From assembly GCF_013299175.1 (NCBI RefSeq), contig NZ_JAAFKF010000028.1:1-38936 (forward strand): a stretch of DNA of 38,936 nt, written 5' to 3'. Within the stretch, counting starts at the first letter, position 1. Each line of letters begins with the position of its first letter. A model generated the notes under the pieces. It searched no databases. It was not told the DNA's origin and worked only from the letters and a program-made list of their open reading frames with translations. Position numbers and translations under genes: made by a program. The stretch comes from Sphaerotilus sp. Its GTDB lineage: Bacteria; Pseudomonadota; Gammaproteobacteria; Burkholderiales; Burkholderiaceae_C. This document shows positions 18,645 to 26,107 of the stretch, in pieces.

Positions 18645-20027
18645 TCAGCTACCGGCGACGGCCTTGATGCGGGCGATCATCTCGTCCACGGCCTTGTCCA
18701 CGGGCACCTTCTCGTTGAGCACGCGGTTCATGGCCTTGGCCCAGACGTTCTCGTTGTTCAGCACCGTGAACTTGTAGTTCTTGGTGAACTCGAACGGCAC
18801 CGTGCCGGCCTTGAACTGGTTGTAGACCGTCACGCGGTGCGGATCACCCTTCCAGAACGCGCTTTCCTGCGCCGCCTTGGTGACCGGGAACCAGCGGCCC
18901 AGCGAGCCTTCCACATACGGCGTCAGGTTGGACTCGTCGAGCAGGAAGGCCACGAACTTCTTGGCCATCGCCTTGTTCTTGGCGTCCTTGAAGATCACGC
19001 CGGTCTTGACGGCGGCGCGGTACTGCATCTTCGTGCCGTCCGGCTTGGTCGGGAAGGCCGAGGTGGCGATCAGCTCGGTGTAGTTCTTCTTGGCTTGGGC
19101 GCGCTGGGCGTCGGTCAGGGTGGCATTGGTCGAGTCGTCGAGCCACTTGGCCGCAATCGAGATCGTCGCGTTGTGGGTCATCGCGATGGTCTTGTTGTGG
19201 AAGGCGACGTTGTTGTCCGGGTCTTTCCAGTTGGTGGCCGACGGCGGGGTGCAGCCCTTGGTGTAGACGCTGGTGTAGTCGGTGACGGCGTTGATCAGGC
19301 CCTGGCGGACGGCGGGGTCATCGACCAGCAGCTTGCCGGAGTCGTTGACCAGCTTGACGTTGTGCGCGTCCATGAAGGTCAGGAACGAGAAGAACGAGTC
19401 GCTCGAATCCACGCCCATCGGGAAGCCGGTGCCGTAGGCGCGGTTGCCGGTTTTCTGCCGGTAGCCGGTCTGGACCTTCTCGCACCAGAAGTTCCAGTAG
19501 TCCTTCCAGCCGGTCGGGATGTCGCTTTCCTTGTAGCCCGCGTCGGCCAGCATGTCCTTCCAGTACTGGATGTGCATGGTCTGCTGCTTGATCGGGAAGG
19601 CGTAGTACGCGCGCTTGCCGCCCTCGGCGTTGTTCAGCAGGAAGGTGGTGGACAGCGCCTGCGCCTCGAACTTGTTGCGCAGCGGGTCGATGATGGACGA
19701 GACATCTTCGAGCTTGCCGTCATAGGCCCACTTGGCGGTGACCTGGAAGTCGTACACGTCGCCATAGGCCACGTCGGGCGGGTTGCCGGCGTCGAGCGCG
19801 GCGACCGACTTCGGGATCATTTCCTGGGGCGCGTACAGCGACAGCTCGATCTTGACGCCCTTGTTCTTGGCCTCGAACTTCTTGATCGCGTTGAACAGCG
19901 CGTCGTCCTCGGACTTGTAGTAGCCCTTGCCCCACCAGACGGTGAGGGTTTCATCCGCTTGTGCTGGCGCCATCGCGACCAGCGCGGCGGCGGCGAGGGT
20001 GCCGGTCATCCATGTCTTGAATTGCAT
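18645..20027 (-). CDS. Periplasmic solute-binding protein of a CUT1 sugar ABC importer
   Basis: The 460-residue protein begins with a Sec signal peptide (MQFKTWMTGTLAAAALVAMAPAQA, cleavage near 24) and continues as a family 1 extracellular solute-binding protein (TLTVWWGKGYYKSEDDALF, NPPDVAYGDVYDF, and the late GSLGRWFPVTK). It captures the sugar or sugar acid in the periplasm for the permeases downstream. AGGAGA at 20035-20040 is a strong ribosome binding site 7 bases before the ATG. It is the first gene of an eight-gene minus-strand operon. The ligand cannot be read from sequence; the company of aldonate enzymes suggests an aldonate, a pentose/deoxyhexose or their disaccharides. Confidence 0.92.
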   Translation of the reverse strand: MQFKTWMTGTLAAAALVAMAPAQADETLTVWWGKGYYKSEDDALFNAIKKFEAKNKGVKIELSLYAPQEMIPKSVAALDAGNPPDVAYGDVYDFQVTAKWAYDGKLEDVSSIIDPLRNKFEAQALSTTFLLNNAEGGKRAYYAFPIKQQTMHIQYWKDMLADAGYKESDIPTGWKDYWNFWCEKVQTGYRQKTGNRAYGTGFPMGVDSSDSFFSFLTFMDAHNVKLVNDSGKLLVDDPAVRQGLINAVTDYTSVYTKGCTPPSATNWKDPDNNVAFHNKTIAMTHNATISIAAKWLDDSTNATLTDAQRAQAKKNYTELIATSAFPTKPDGTKMQYRAAVKTGVIFKDAKNKAMAKKFVAFLLDESNLTPYVEGSLGRWFPVTKAAQESAFWKGDPHRVTVYNQFKAGTVPFEFTKNYKFTVLNNENVWAKAMNRVLNEKVPVDKAVDEMIARIKAVAGS

Positions 20028-20069
20028 GTGCCTGTCTCCTGGCGTCGGTCATGGTGAGGAAAAGTGGCG

Positions 20070-20100
20070 CTATCGTATGATGAATGATGACGTGTGGTTA
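20070..20100 (-). promoter_or_regulatory. Promoter and candidate FadR-type operator of the importer operon
   Basis: Read on the minus strand, TTAACC (20100-20095) and TACGAT (20077-20072) are 18 bases apart, an acceptable sigma-70 promoter for the binding-protein gene. The minus-strand 14-mer TCATCATACGATAG (20083-20070) overlaps the -10 element and matches 12 of 14 bases with TCGTCATACCATAG upstream of the catabolic operon. A repressor bound here would block RNA polymerase. The link to the FadR-type protein of the same operon is inference. Confidence 0.5.
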
Positions 20101-20135
20101 ACGGGGAATCCCGTAAGGGTCGGCCGCAGGGGGGC

Positions 20136-20164
20136 TTGATTGGTACGGTCAACGACCGTATGAT
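20136..20164 (+). promoter_or_regulatory. Toxin-antitoxin promoter with operator in the spacer
   Basis: TTGATT (20136-20141) and TATGAT (20159-20164) are separated by exactly 17 bases, a strong sigma-70 promoter. Inside the spacer and touching the -10 box is a perfect inverted repeat, TACGGTC-AAC-GACCGTA (20144-20160). This is where a ribbon-helix-helix antitoxin would bind to autorepress its operon. A weaker inverted repeat, ACGGG-GAAT-CCCGT (20101-20114), lies just upstream. The mRNA would start about 25 bases before the antitoxin ATG. Confidence 0.65.
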
Positions 20165-20193
20165 TCGAATTCTTCTTTTTGTACGGAGGCCCC

Positions 20194-20478
20194 ATGAGAG
20201 CCATGACACTCAAAGACGCCCGCATGGAACTCAAGACGACGAGGGAAACGAAAGAGCTTCTCAGCAAGGCGGCCATCCTGGACGGGATGGATCTGTCCGC
20301 TTTCATGCTGGCCTCGGCGATCGAGAAGGCGCGCACCATCTTGCGCGACCACACCGCGATCACGCTGTCTGCCGAGGGGCAGCGTCAACTCGTGAAACTG
20401 TTGCAGTCGCCACCTGAACCCACCGAAGCGATGATCGCCTTGCGCAGCCAGCCTCGCATGAAGGTGCGCGGCGAATGA
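20194..20478 (+). CDS. DUF1778 ribbon-helix-helix antitoxin (TacA-like)
   Basis: A 94-residue protein with an N-terminal ribbon-helix-helix (residues about 9-50: ARMELKTTRETKELLSKAAI then MDLSAFMLASAIEKA) and a C-terminal tail with LLQSPPEPTEAMIAL, the region that wraps the toxin in this family. It neutralises the GNAT toxin encoded next and represses the operon. The start at 20194 has GGAGG at 20185-20189; an in-frame ATG at 20179 precedes the ribosome binding site and is not used. Its stop overlaps the toxin start by 4 bases (ATGA). Confidence 0.9.
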   Translation: MRAMTLKDARMELKTTRETKELLSKAAILDGMDLSAFMLASAIEKARTILRDHTAITLSAEGQRQLVKLLQSPPEPTEAMIALRSQPRMKVRGE

Positions 20479-20990
20479 GTTTCGTGATTGACCGCTTTGA
20501 TCCGGCCGTCAAGTACGCGGGCTTCAATCAATTCGATTGCGGGTTGCACCCGGTCAACAAGTTCGTCAAGGACTCGCTAAAAAAGCAGGTCAAGCAGGGA
20601 CTCAGTGTTGCCTATGCGATGCTGGAGGAAGGGCAAGACGGTGGCCTCGACCGATTTGTCGGCTTCTACACGGTCGCCAGCCATTCCGTTCCGATCTCCG
20701 TATTTTCTGCCATGCAGTTGGGGTCGCTTCCCCGAATCATTCCCTGCATTCGCCTGATCATGCTGGGTATCCATGCGAGTGACGCAGGAAATGGTCATGG
20801 TCGCCACCTCATGAACCATGCCTTTGATGTCGTCAAGCGCAGCGCGCAGGACATCGGCAGTTATGGCCTGTACCTGGATGCGGATGCCGGGGCGGTTTCC
20901 TTCTATCAGCGGCTGGGCTTCTGGCTGCTGGAGGGTGACAAGCGTCCGGACCCGTCGCCGATGTTCATTCCGTTGGCTGCGATCCGGTGA
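20475..20990 (+). CDS. GNAT-family toxin (TacT/AtaT-like)
   Basis: A 171-residue GNAT acetyltransferase of the type that acetylates the amino group of aminoacyl-tRNA and blocks translation. Visible landmarks are an N-terminal FDCGLHPVNKFV block typical of the family, the central IRLIMLGIHASDAGNGHGRHL, which carries the acetyl-CoA pyrophosphate loop in a slightly degenerate form (NGHGRH instead of R/QGxGxG), and GAVSFYQRLGF with the catalytic Tyr region. It is translationally coupled to the antitoxin. Whether the altered loop still binds acetyl-CoA is open. Confidence 0.88.
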   Translation: MSFVIDRFDPAVKYAGFNQFDCGLHPVNKFVKDSLKKQVKQGLSVAYAMLEEGQDGGLDRFVGFYTVASHSVPISVFSAMQLGSLPRIIPCIRLIMLGIHASDAGNGHGRHLMNHAFDVVKRSAQDIGSYGLYLDADAGAVSFYQRLGFWLLEGDKRPDPSPMFIPLAAIR

Positions 20991-21000
20991 CTGGGCGGTC

Positions 21001-21327
21001 TCAATGCGGTTGGGCGGCGGACTGGATGACTTCCATTGCCCACTGATTGAGGCTTTTCCCGGCGGCTTCCGCTGCCACGAGTGCGGCGCCGTGAACTTGC
21101 GGCGGCACTCTCAGCATGAGTTTACCGGAAGCCGGCTTTTCTGGTTTGATGCCCTGCGCCTGACAGTCGTTCAGGAAGTCCTCAATGGCTGCCTCGAATT
21201 CGCGGCGTACTTCCGAGACGGTTTCCCCGTGGAAACTGATGATGGTGCGAATACCGAGCACCCGGCCGACGAGGATATTGTCCCGTTCGTCGTATTCGAT
21301 GCGGGCGGTGTAGCCTTTGTGTTGCAC
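21001..21327 (-). CDS. Orphan HicB-family antitoxin-like protein
   Basis: About 108 residues: an N-terminal HicB fold (YTARIEYDERDNILVGRVLG then ISFHGETVSEVRREFEAAIEDFL) followed by a small ribbon-helix-helix (GKLMLRVPPQVHGAALVAAE then SLNQWAMEV). HicB normally masks the mRNA-degrading HicA toxin, but there is no hicA: only 75 bases separate the longest open frame from the next gene. The start is uncertain. GTG 21327 begins exactly at the family N terminus; a TTG at 21390 would add 21 non-family residues derived from a hairpin-like sequence. It converges on the GNAT toxin with 10 bases between stops. Probably a remnant or a stand-alone regulator. Confidence 0.75.
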   Translation of the reverse strand: MQHKGYTARIEYDERDNILVGRVLGIRTIISFHGETVSEVRREFEAAIEDFLNDCQAQGIKPEKPASGKLMLRVPPQVHGAALVAAEAAGKSLNQWAMEVIQSAAQPH

Positions 21328-21353
21328 GAAGTGTTCGCTTGGCCTCAGTTGAT

Positions 21354-21383
21354 GATTACGCTGCGCGGTGCCTCGCGCTAATC
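21354..21383. repeat. GATTA...TAATC imperfect hairpin, possible dispersed-repeat remnant
   Basis: GATTA (21354-21358) and TAATC (21379-21383) flank a GCGC-rich core. The layout resembles the short GGATTA...TAATCC hairpins dispersed in many proteobacterial genomes, but the arms are short and the inner pairing is imperfect. It lies where the hicB open frame loses family similarity, which argues that the real start is downstream of it. Confidence 0.3.
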
Positions 21384-21465
21384 GGCTCAACCTGTTAATT
21401 CCATTGCAGTGTTGCGCTTCAGTTTAGAGCGTGCTAGGTCGGATCGAATCTGCGGAATCATCCAT

Positions 21466-22386
21466 TTATATGTCCATTTCTTCTATTATTTCTTCTATGA
21501 GGGGTGTTATTTTGTGGTAATTAAATTCATTGAATGCATCTTCCACGGCATGTGAAGTAATTCTGAGAGGGTCTTCATATGATCTGCCATTAATTATGGT
21601 TTCTATCGTTTCACGTATTGTACCGAGAGCCTTGCGGGCTTTTGTGACTTCCTCTAGTGATTTTTCTAACGATTCAAGATCAGAGTTGTTGTTGACATAA
21701 ACGCTATGCGCACTTCTGAATATTTCTAGAAATAGGATTTCTGGATACAATTTGTTTGATTTTGTGGTACCTATGATTTTTTTGATTGATTGTATTGCGC
21801 TTGATAAGCTATCTATTGACAACTTAAGCTGAAGTAAATCTACGCCTTTAAGTGTGAGCGTGTTACATATCGCCATGGTAGGCGGGTCATGGGATTCTTC
21901 GTTGGCTTCACTCGATATTTTACTGGATATTGCGAGAATATTATTGATATTCTCAGTATGGGCATCTAGTTCTGCTAATAAGGGAGAAATGTTTGCGCTG
22001 TATTCGCCGATTTGTATTCTTGGGAATAGCTTCAAGTAGAGTTTTTCTAAATCTACCCCTGAATCGGTTTCGAATCGACTCAATTTTTCAAGATAGATTT
22101 TTCTGTGCTCTGTATAGTTTTTGAAAAGTACAGAAGATAGATTCACCATGTCTTTTTTATAATCTTCATTGTGCTTGTGCGCCAATAACAATAATGTTAT
22201 TAAGAACCCCAGCACAGATGTTGCTAATGTTGCTAATTTTACTCTTTCTTCTGGGAAGTTGCCAGAAATTGTGGTTACCATAAGCGAGGCAGAAATTATT
22301 ATTATTAATAACCAATATAAATTATTGATATCCCCTATATTTTTGGGTTGTAGTTCTGTGTATTTGTTTAAATTATCAATTTTCAT
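21466..22386 (-). CDS. Unrecognised AT-rich two-TM membrane protein with helical cytoplasmic domain
   Basis: I do not recognise this 306-residue protein. Two hydrophobic helices lie near the N terminus (residues about 22-41 and 49-69) with a short loop containing NFPEERVK; the remaining 235 residues are charged, Leu/Ile/Glu/Lys-rich and probably helical or coiled-coil, with heptad-like SLEKSLEEVTKARKAL near residue 240. The DNA is far richer in A+T than anything around it and uses codons such as ATA, TTA and AAT freely, a strong sign of recent transfer. The ATG lies 9 bases after the stop of the 2-hydroxyacid dehydrogenase, so it could be read from that promoter. The two-TM-plus-helical layout resembles 2TM effectors (SLATT-like) in architecture only. 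Confidence 0.75.
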   Translation of the reverse strand: MKIDNLNKYTELQPKNIGDINNLYWLLIIIISASLMVTTISGNFPEERVKLATLATSVLGFLITLLLLAHKHNEDYKKDMVNLSSVLFKNYTEHRKIYLEKLSRFETDSGVDLEKLYLKLFPRIQIGEYSANISPLLAELDAHTENINNILAISSKISSEANEESHDPPTMAICNTLTLKGVDLLQLKLSIDSLSSAIQSIKKIIGTTKSNKLYPEILFLEIFRSAHSVYVNNNSDLESLEKSLEEVTKARKALGTIRETIETIINGRSYEDPLRITSHAVEDAFNEFNYHKITPLIEEIIEEMDI

Positions 22387-22395
22387 TTGAGGTCA

Positions 22396-23412
22396 TTAGT
22401 TTTGGATGACTCGTTTGTACTCCGGCACCGCCGTCACTACAGCCTGCCCGCTCGCCTTCGCCTTTAGATTATCCACCGCCAGCCCCGCCATCGCCTGCCG
22501 CGTCGCCGTCGTCGCGCTGCCGATGTGCGGACTCAGCGTGACCTGCGGCAGGGCGCGCAGCCGCTCGGGCACTTGCGGTTCCTGCTCGAACACATCCAGC
22601 GCCGCCGCGCCGAGGCGGCCTTGTTCCAGCGCCTCGATCAGCGCCGCCTCATCCACCACCGACCCCCGCGCCACGTTCACCAGCAACCCCTGCGGCCCGA
22701 GCGCGTTCATCACCTCGGCATTCACCAGATGCTTGGTGGCCGCGCCGCCCGGCGTGATGACGCACAGCACGTCACACTGCCGCGCCAGCTCGACCGCCGA
22801 CGCCACATGCGGGTACGGCACCTCCGGCTTGGGCGTGCGCGTGTGGTACGCGACCGTCATGTCGAACGCCAGCGCCCGCCGGGCAATCGCCTGACCGATC
22901 CGCCCCATGCCGAGGATGCCCAGCCGCGCCCCCGAGAGCTTGCGCGCCAGCGGCATCGGCCCCTGCGCCGGCCACAGCCCTTCGCGCACATGCCGATCCG
23001 CCGCCACCAGCCGTCTTGAGGCCGCCAACATCAGCCCGAGCGCCAGATCCGCCACGTCGTCGTTCAGCACATCCGGCGTGTGCGTCACGACCACCCCCCG
23101 CGCCTTCGCCGCCGCCACGTCGATGCCGTCATAGCCGACGCCCATCACCGAGATGATCTCCAGCGCCGGCAGCCGGTCCATCAGCTCGGCCCCCACCTTC
23201 GATTCCCCACTCGCGGCGATGCCCCGCACCCGCGGCGCGATCAGCTCGAACGCAGCCGGGTCCAGCAGGTGCAGCCGGTCATGCACCGTGAACGCCTCGC
23301 GCAGCAGCGGGGCGAGCAGCGGCGGCAGCGGCATCACCGACAGCACGTCGAATGCGGGAAAGTGGGGCAGGGCGGTTGCAGCAGCAACAGCAGAGGAGGT
23401 ATCAGCAGTCAT
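22396..23412 (-). CDS. D-isomer specific 2-hydroxyacid dehydrogenase (GhrB/GyaR-like)
   Basis: A 338-residue NAD(P)-dependent dehydrogenase. The cofactor motif is GILGMGRIGQAIARRA (about residues 160-175); the catalytic Arg is in NVARGSVVDEAAL, and the catalytic His is in LSPHIGSATTATR. Family members reduce glyoxylate or hydroxypyruvate, or oxidise D-2-hydroxy acids. I choose ATG 23412, which has GGAG 9 bases upstream; the frame stays open for another 760 codons, but that is only antisense to the dehydratase. Being divergent from a sugar-acid operon, it probably handles the glycolate/glyoxylate/glycerate-type product of that route. Confidence 0.88.
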   Translation of the reverse strand: MTADTSSAVAAATALPHFPAFDVLSVMPLPPLLAPLLREAFTVHDRLHLLDPAAFELIAPRVRGIAASGESKVGAELMDRLPALEIISVMGVGYDGIDVAAAKARGVVVTHTPDVLNDDVADLALGLMLAASRRLVAADRHVREGLWPAQGPMPLARKLSGARLGILGMGRIGQAIARRALAFDMTVAYHTRTPKPEVPYPHVASAVELARQCDVLCVITPGGAATKHLVNAEVMNALGPQGLLVNVARGSVVDEAALIEALEQGRLGAAALDVFEQEPQVPERLRALPQVTLSPHIGSATTATRQAMAGLAVDNLKAKASGQAVVTAVPEYKRVIQN

Positions 23413-23450
23413 GGTCACAGGCTCCGGGATTGCACGGGTATGGTTGTCAT

Positions 23451-23470
23451 TCGTCATACCATAGTATCGT
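23451..23470. promoter_or_regulatory. Candidate FadR-type operator in the divergent catabolic promoter region
   Basis: TCGTCATACCATAG (23451-23464) is the partner of the motif in the importer promoter (12 of 14 identical). It contains the small inverted repeat ATAC-CATA-GTAT (23456-23467) and forms another one, GGTATG/CATACC, with 23437-23442. TTGTCA (23444-23449) and TATCGT (23465-23470) are a possible plus-strand promoter, though the 15-base spacer is short. A repressor here would control both the dehydratase operon and the divergent 2-hydroxyacid dehydrogenase. Confidence 0.5.
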
Positions 23471-23553
23471 TGCGCACTTCCGGCGGTGGCGACCGGGAAA
23501 ACGCGCAGCCACCACGATAACAACCCGCCCGCATGCCGAGAGCCTGACGACCG

Positions 23554-25296
23554 ATGAGCAGCACGCCCCCGAAGAAAAAACGCCCGGACGAATTGCGCAG
23601 CCAGCAATGGTTCGGCCGCCAGGACCGCGACGGCTTCGCGTACCGGAGCTGGGTCAAGGGCAAGGGCGTGCCGCACGACCAGTTCGACGGCCGCCCGGTC
23701 ATCGGCATCTGCAACACCTTCAGCGAGCTGACCCCCTGCAACTCGCATTTCCGCACGCTGGCCGAGCAGGTCAAGATCGGCGTGTACGAGGCGGGCGGTT
23801 TTCCGCTGGAGTTCCCGGTGATGTCGCTCGGCGAGACGCTGCTGCGCCCGACCGCGATGCTCTACCGCAACCTCGCCAGCATGGACGTGGAGGAGTCGAT
23901 CCGCGGCAACCCGATCGACGGCGTGGTGCTGCTGATGGGCTGCGACAAGACGACGCCGAGCCTGCTGATGGGCGCGTCGAGCGTCGATCTGCCGACCATC
24001 GGCGTTTCCGGCGGCCCGATGCTCAACGGCAAGTGGCGCGGCCAGGAACTCGGCTCGGGCACCGGCGTGTGGAGCATGAGCGAGCAGGTCCGCGCCGGCA
24101 CGCTCAAGCTGCAGGACTTCTTCGAGGCCGAGAGCTGCATGCACCGCAGCCACGGCCACTGCATGACGATGGGCACGGCCAGCACGATGGCGTCGATGGT
24201 CGAGGCGCTTGGCGTCGGGCTGCCGGGCAACGCGGCGTATCCGGCGGTGGACGGGCGGCGCAACGTGCTGGCGCGGCAGGCCGGGCGGCGCATCGTGCAG
24301 ATGGTGCATGACGACCAGAAGCTCTCCAGCATCCTGACCCGCGAAGCCTTCGAGAACGCGATCCGTACGCTCGCGGCCATCGGCGGCAGCACCAACGCGG
24401 TGATCCACCTGATCGCCATCGCCGGGCGGCTCGGCGTGCCGCTGTCGATCGACGACTTCGACCGGCTTGCGAGCGAACTGCCGTGCCTGCTCAACCTGCA
24501 GCCGTCGGGCCAGCACCTGATGGAGGACTTCTGCTACGCGGGCGGTCTGCCGGTGGTGATGAAGGAAATCGCGCACCTGCTGCACACGGAAATCGTCACC
24601 GCCAACGGCTGCACGGTCGGCGAGAACATCGCCGATGCCGAGAACTTCGACCCGCGCGTGATCAAGACGTTCGATGCGCCGTTCAAGGCGAACGCGGGCA
24701 TCGCCGTGCTGCGCGGCAACCTCGCGCCACGCGGCGCGGTGATCAAGCCGAGCGCGGCGACTCCGGCGCTGATGCAGCACACCGGCCGCGCCGTCGTGTT
24801 CGAGGACTCGACCGACTTCCACGCCCGCATCGACGACGAGGCGCTCGACGTGGACGAGACCTGCATCCTCGTGCTGAAGAACTGCGGCCCCAAGGGCTAC
24901 CCCGGCATGGCCGAGGTGGGCAACATGCCGCTGCCGCCGAAGGTGCTGCGCAAGGGCATCACCGACATGGTCCGCATCAGCGACGCCCGCATGAGCGGCA
25001 CCGCCTACGGCACCGTCGTGCTGCACACCGCGCCCGAAGCGGCGGCGGGCGGCACGCTGGCGCTCGTGCAGAACGGCGACCTGATCACGCTGGACGTGGC
25101 CGGGCGCTCGCTGCACCTGCATGTGGACGACGCGGAACTCGACCGCCGCCGCGCCGCGTGGACGCCGCCCGTGCCACCGATGGACAGCGGCTACTGGAAG
25201 CTCTACATCGACCATGTGCTGCAGGCCGACGAAGGCGCGGACCTCGATTTCCTCCGAGGCAAGCGCGGCAGCGCGGTGCCCAAGGACAACCACTGA
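23554..25296 (+). CDS. IlvD/Edd-family sugar-acid dehydratase, L-arabinonate dehydratase-like
   Basis: A 580-residue iron-sulfur dehydratase. Three cysteines sit where the [2Fe-2S] ligands of the characterised Rhizobium L-arabinonate dehydratase lie, shifted by three: Cys62 (SELTPCNSH), Cys130 (LLMGCDKTTPS) and Cys203 (SHGHCMTMGTAST). The C-terminal RMSGTAYGTVVLH motif (Ser about 481) carries the catalytic serine region. The enzyme removes water from an aldonate to give a 2-keto-3-deoxy acid; L-arabinonate, D-xylonate, L-fuconate or related acids are the usual substrates of this subgroup. It is the first gene of a five-gene catabolic operon that ends with Ldh2. The start has only a weak ribosome binding site. 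Confidence 0.9.
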   Translation: MSSTPPKKKRPDELRSQQWFGRQDRDGFAYRSWVKGKGVPHDQFDGRPVIGICNTFSELTPCNSHFRTLAEQVKIGVYEAGGFPLEFPVMSLGETLLRPTAMLYRNLASMDVEESIRGNPIDGVVLLMGCDKTTPSLLMGASSVDLPTIGVSGGPMLNGKWRGQELGSGTGVWSMSEQVRAGTLKLQDFFEAESCMHRSHGHCMTMGTASTMASMVEALGVGLPGNAAYPAVDGRRNVLARQAGRRIVQMVHDDQKLSSILTREAFENAIRTLAAIGGSTNAVIHLIAIAGRLGVPLSIDDFDRLASELPCLLNLQPSGQHLMEDFCYAGGLPVVMKEIAHLLHTEIVTANGCTVGENIADAENFDPRVIKTFDAPFKANAGIAVLRGNLAPRGAVIKPSAATPALMQHTGRAVVFEDSTDFHARIDDEALDVDETCILVLKNCGPKGYPGMAEVGNMPLPPKVLRKGITDMVRISDARMSGTAYGTVVLHTAPEAAAGGTLALVQNGDLITLDVAGRSLHLHVDDAELDRRRAAWTPPVPPMDSGYWKLYIDHVLQADEGADLDFLRGKRGSAVPKDNH

Positions 25297-25315
25297 ACTC
25301 CCGGAGAACCACCCC

Positions 25316-26071
25316 ATGACCGACCGACTCCGCGGCAAGACCGCCCTCATCACCGCCGCCGGCCAGGGCATCGGCCGCGCCACCGCGCTGGCTTTCGTCC
25401 GCGAAGGCGCCCGTGTCATCGCCACCGACGTGAACGCCGCGGCGCTCGACGCGCTGGCCGCCGAATGCGGCTGCACGACGCAGGTGCTCGACGTGACCGA
25501 CCCGGCCGCGATCGCCGCCGCCGCTGCGGCACACGGCCCGGTCGATGTGCTGTTCAACGGCGCCGGTTTTGTCCACGCCGGCACCGTGCTCGACTGCACC
25601 GAGGCCGAGTGGGACTTCGCGATGAACCTGAACGTGCGCTCGATGTTCCGCACGATCCGCGCCTTCGCGCCGGGGATGCTGGCAAAGGGCGGCGGCTCGA
25701 TCATCAACGTCGCGTCGGTCGCCGGCAGCCTGAAAGGCGCCCCGAACCGATTCGTCTACGGCACGACCAAGGCCGCGGTGATCGGGCTGACCAAGGCGGT
25801 GGCGGCGGACTTCATCACCAAGGGCGTGCGCTGCAATGCGATCTGTCCGGGCACGGTCGAGTCGCCGTCCTTGCGCGACCGCATCGATGCGCAGGCCACC
25901 GCGTCCGGCCTGACACAGGCGCAGGTCGAGGCCGCTTTCGTCGCCCGCCAGCCGATGGGGCGCTTGGGCCGCGTGGACGAGATCGCGGCGCTGGCCGTGT
26001 ATCTTGCGAGCGACGAATCGTCGTTCACCACCGGGACCACGCAGGTCATCGACGGCGGTTGGTCGAACTGA
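25316..26071 (+). CDS. SDR dehydrogenase, 2-keto-3-deoxy-L-fuconate dehydrogenase-like
   Basis: A 251-residue classical [15 protein letters not shown] cofactor motif (about 13-24), NGAGFVHAG, catalytic YGTTKAA, and the closing [12 protein letters not shown]. The closest family I recognise contains 2-keto-3-deoxy-L-fuconate 4-dehydrogenase, which oxidises C4 to give a 2,4-diketo acid. That reading is reinforced by the FAH-family hydrolase gene immediately downstream, its natural partner. GGAG at 25303-25306 fixes ATG 25316; a longer open frame upstream overlaps the dehydratase and is not used. Confidence 0.88.
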   Translation: MTDRLRGKTALITAAGQGIGRATALAFVREGARVIATDVNAAALDALAAECGCTTQVLDVTDPAAIAAAAAAHGPVDVLFNGAGFVHAGTVLDCTEAEWDFAMNLNVRSMFRTIRAFAPGMLAKGGGSIINVASVAGSLKGAPNRFVYGTTKAAVIGLTKAVAADFITKGVRCNAICPGTVESPSLRDRIDAQATASGLTQAQVEAAFVARQPMGRLGRVDEIAALAVYLASDESSFTTGTTQVIDGGWSN

Positions 26072-26107
26072 TCCACACACCCGAACACCGAACCCGAAAG
26101 GACTCCC

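Noticed and set aside
20074..20164. Direct repeat CGTATGAT (20074-20081 and 20157-20164) as a shared regulator site
   Set aside because: One copy is the -10 box of the toxin-antitoxin promoter; the other overlaps the importer promoter. An 8-base match explained by promoter elements is weak evidence on its own.
23413..25707. Long minus-strand open frame continuing upstream of the 2-hydroxyacid dehydrogenase (over 760 extra codons)
   Set aside because: It is purely antisense to the IlvD/Edd dehydratase, shows no domain, is Arg/His/Ala-rich as expected of G+C-rich shadow frames, and the real start with GGAG lies at 23412.
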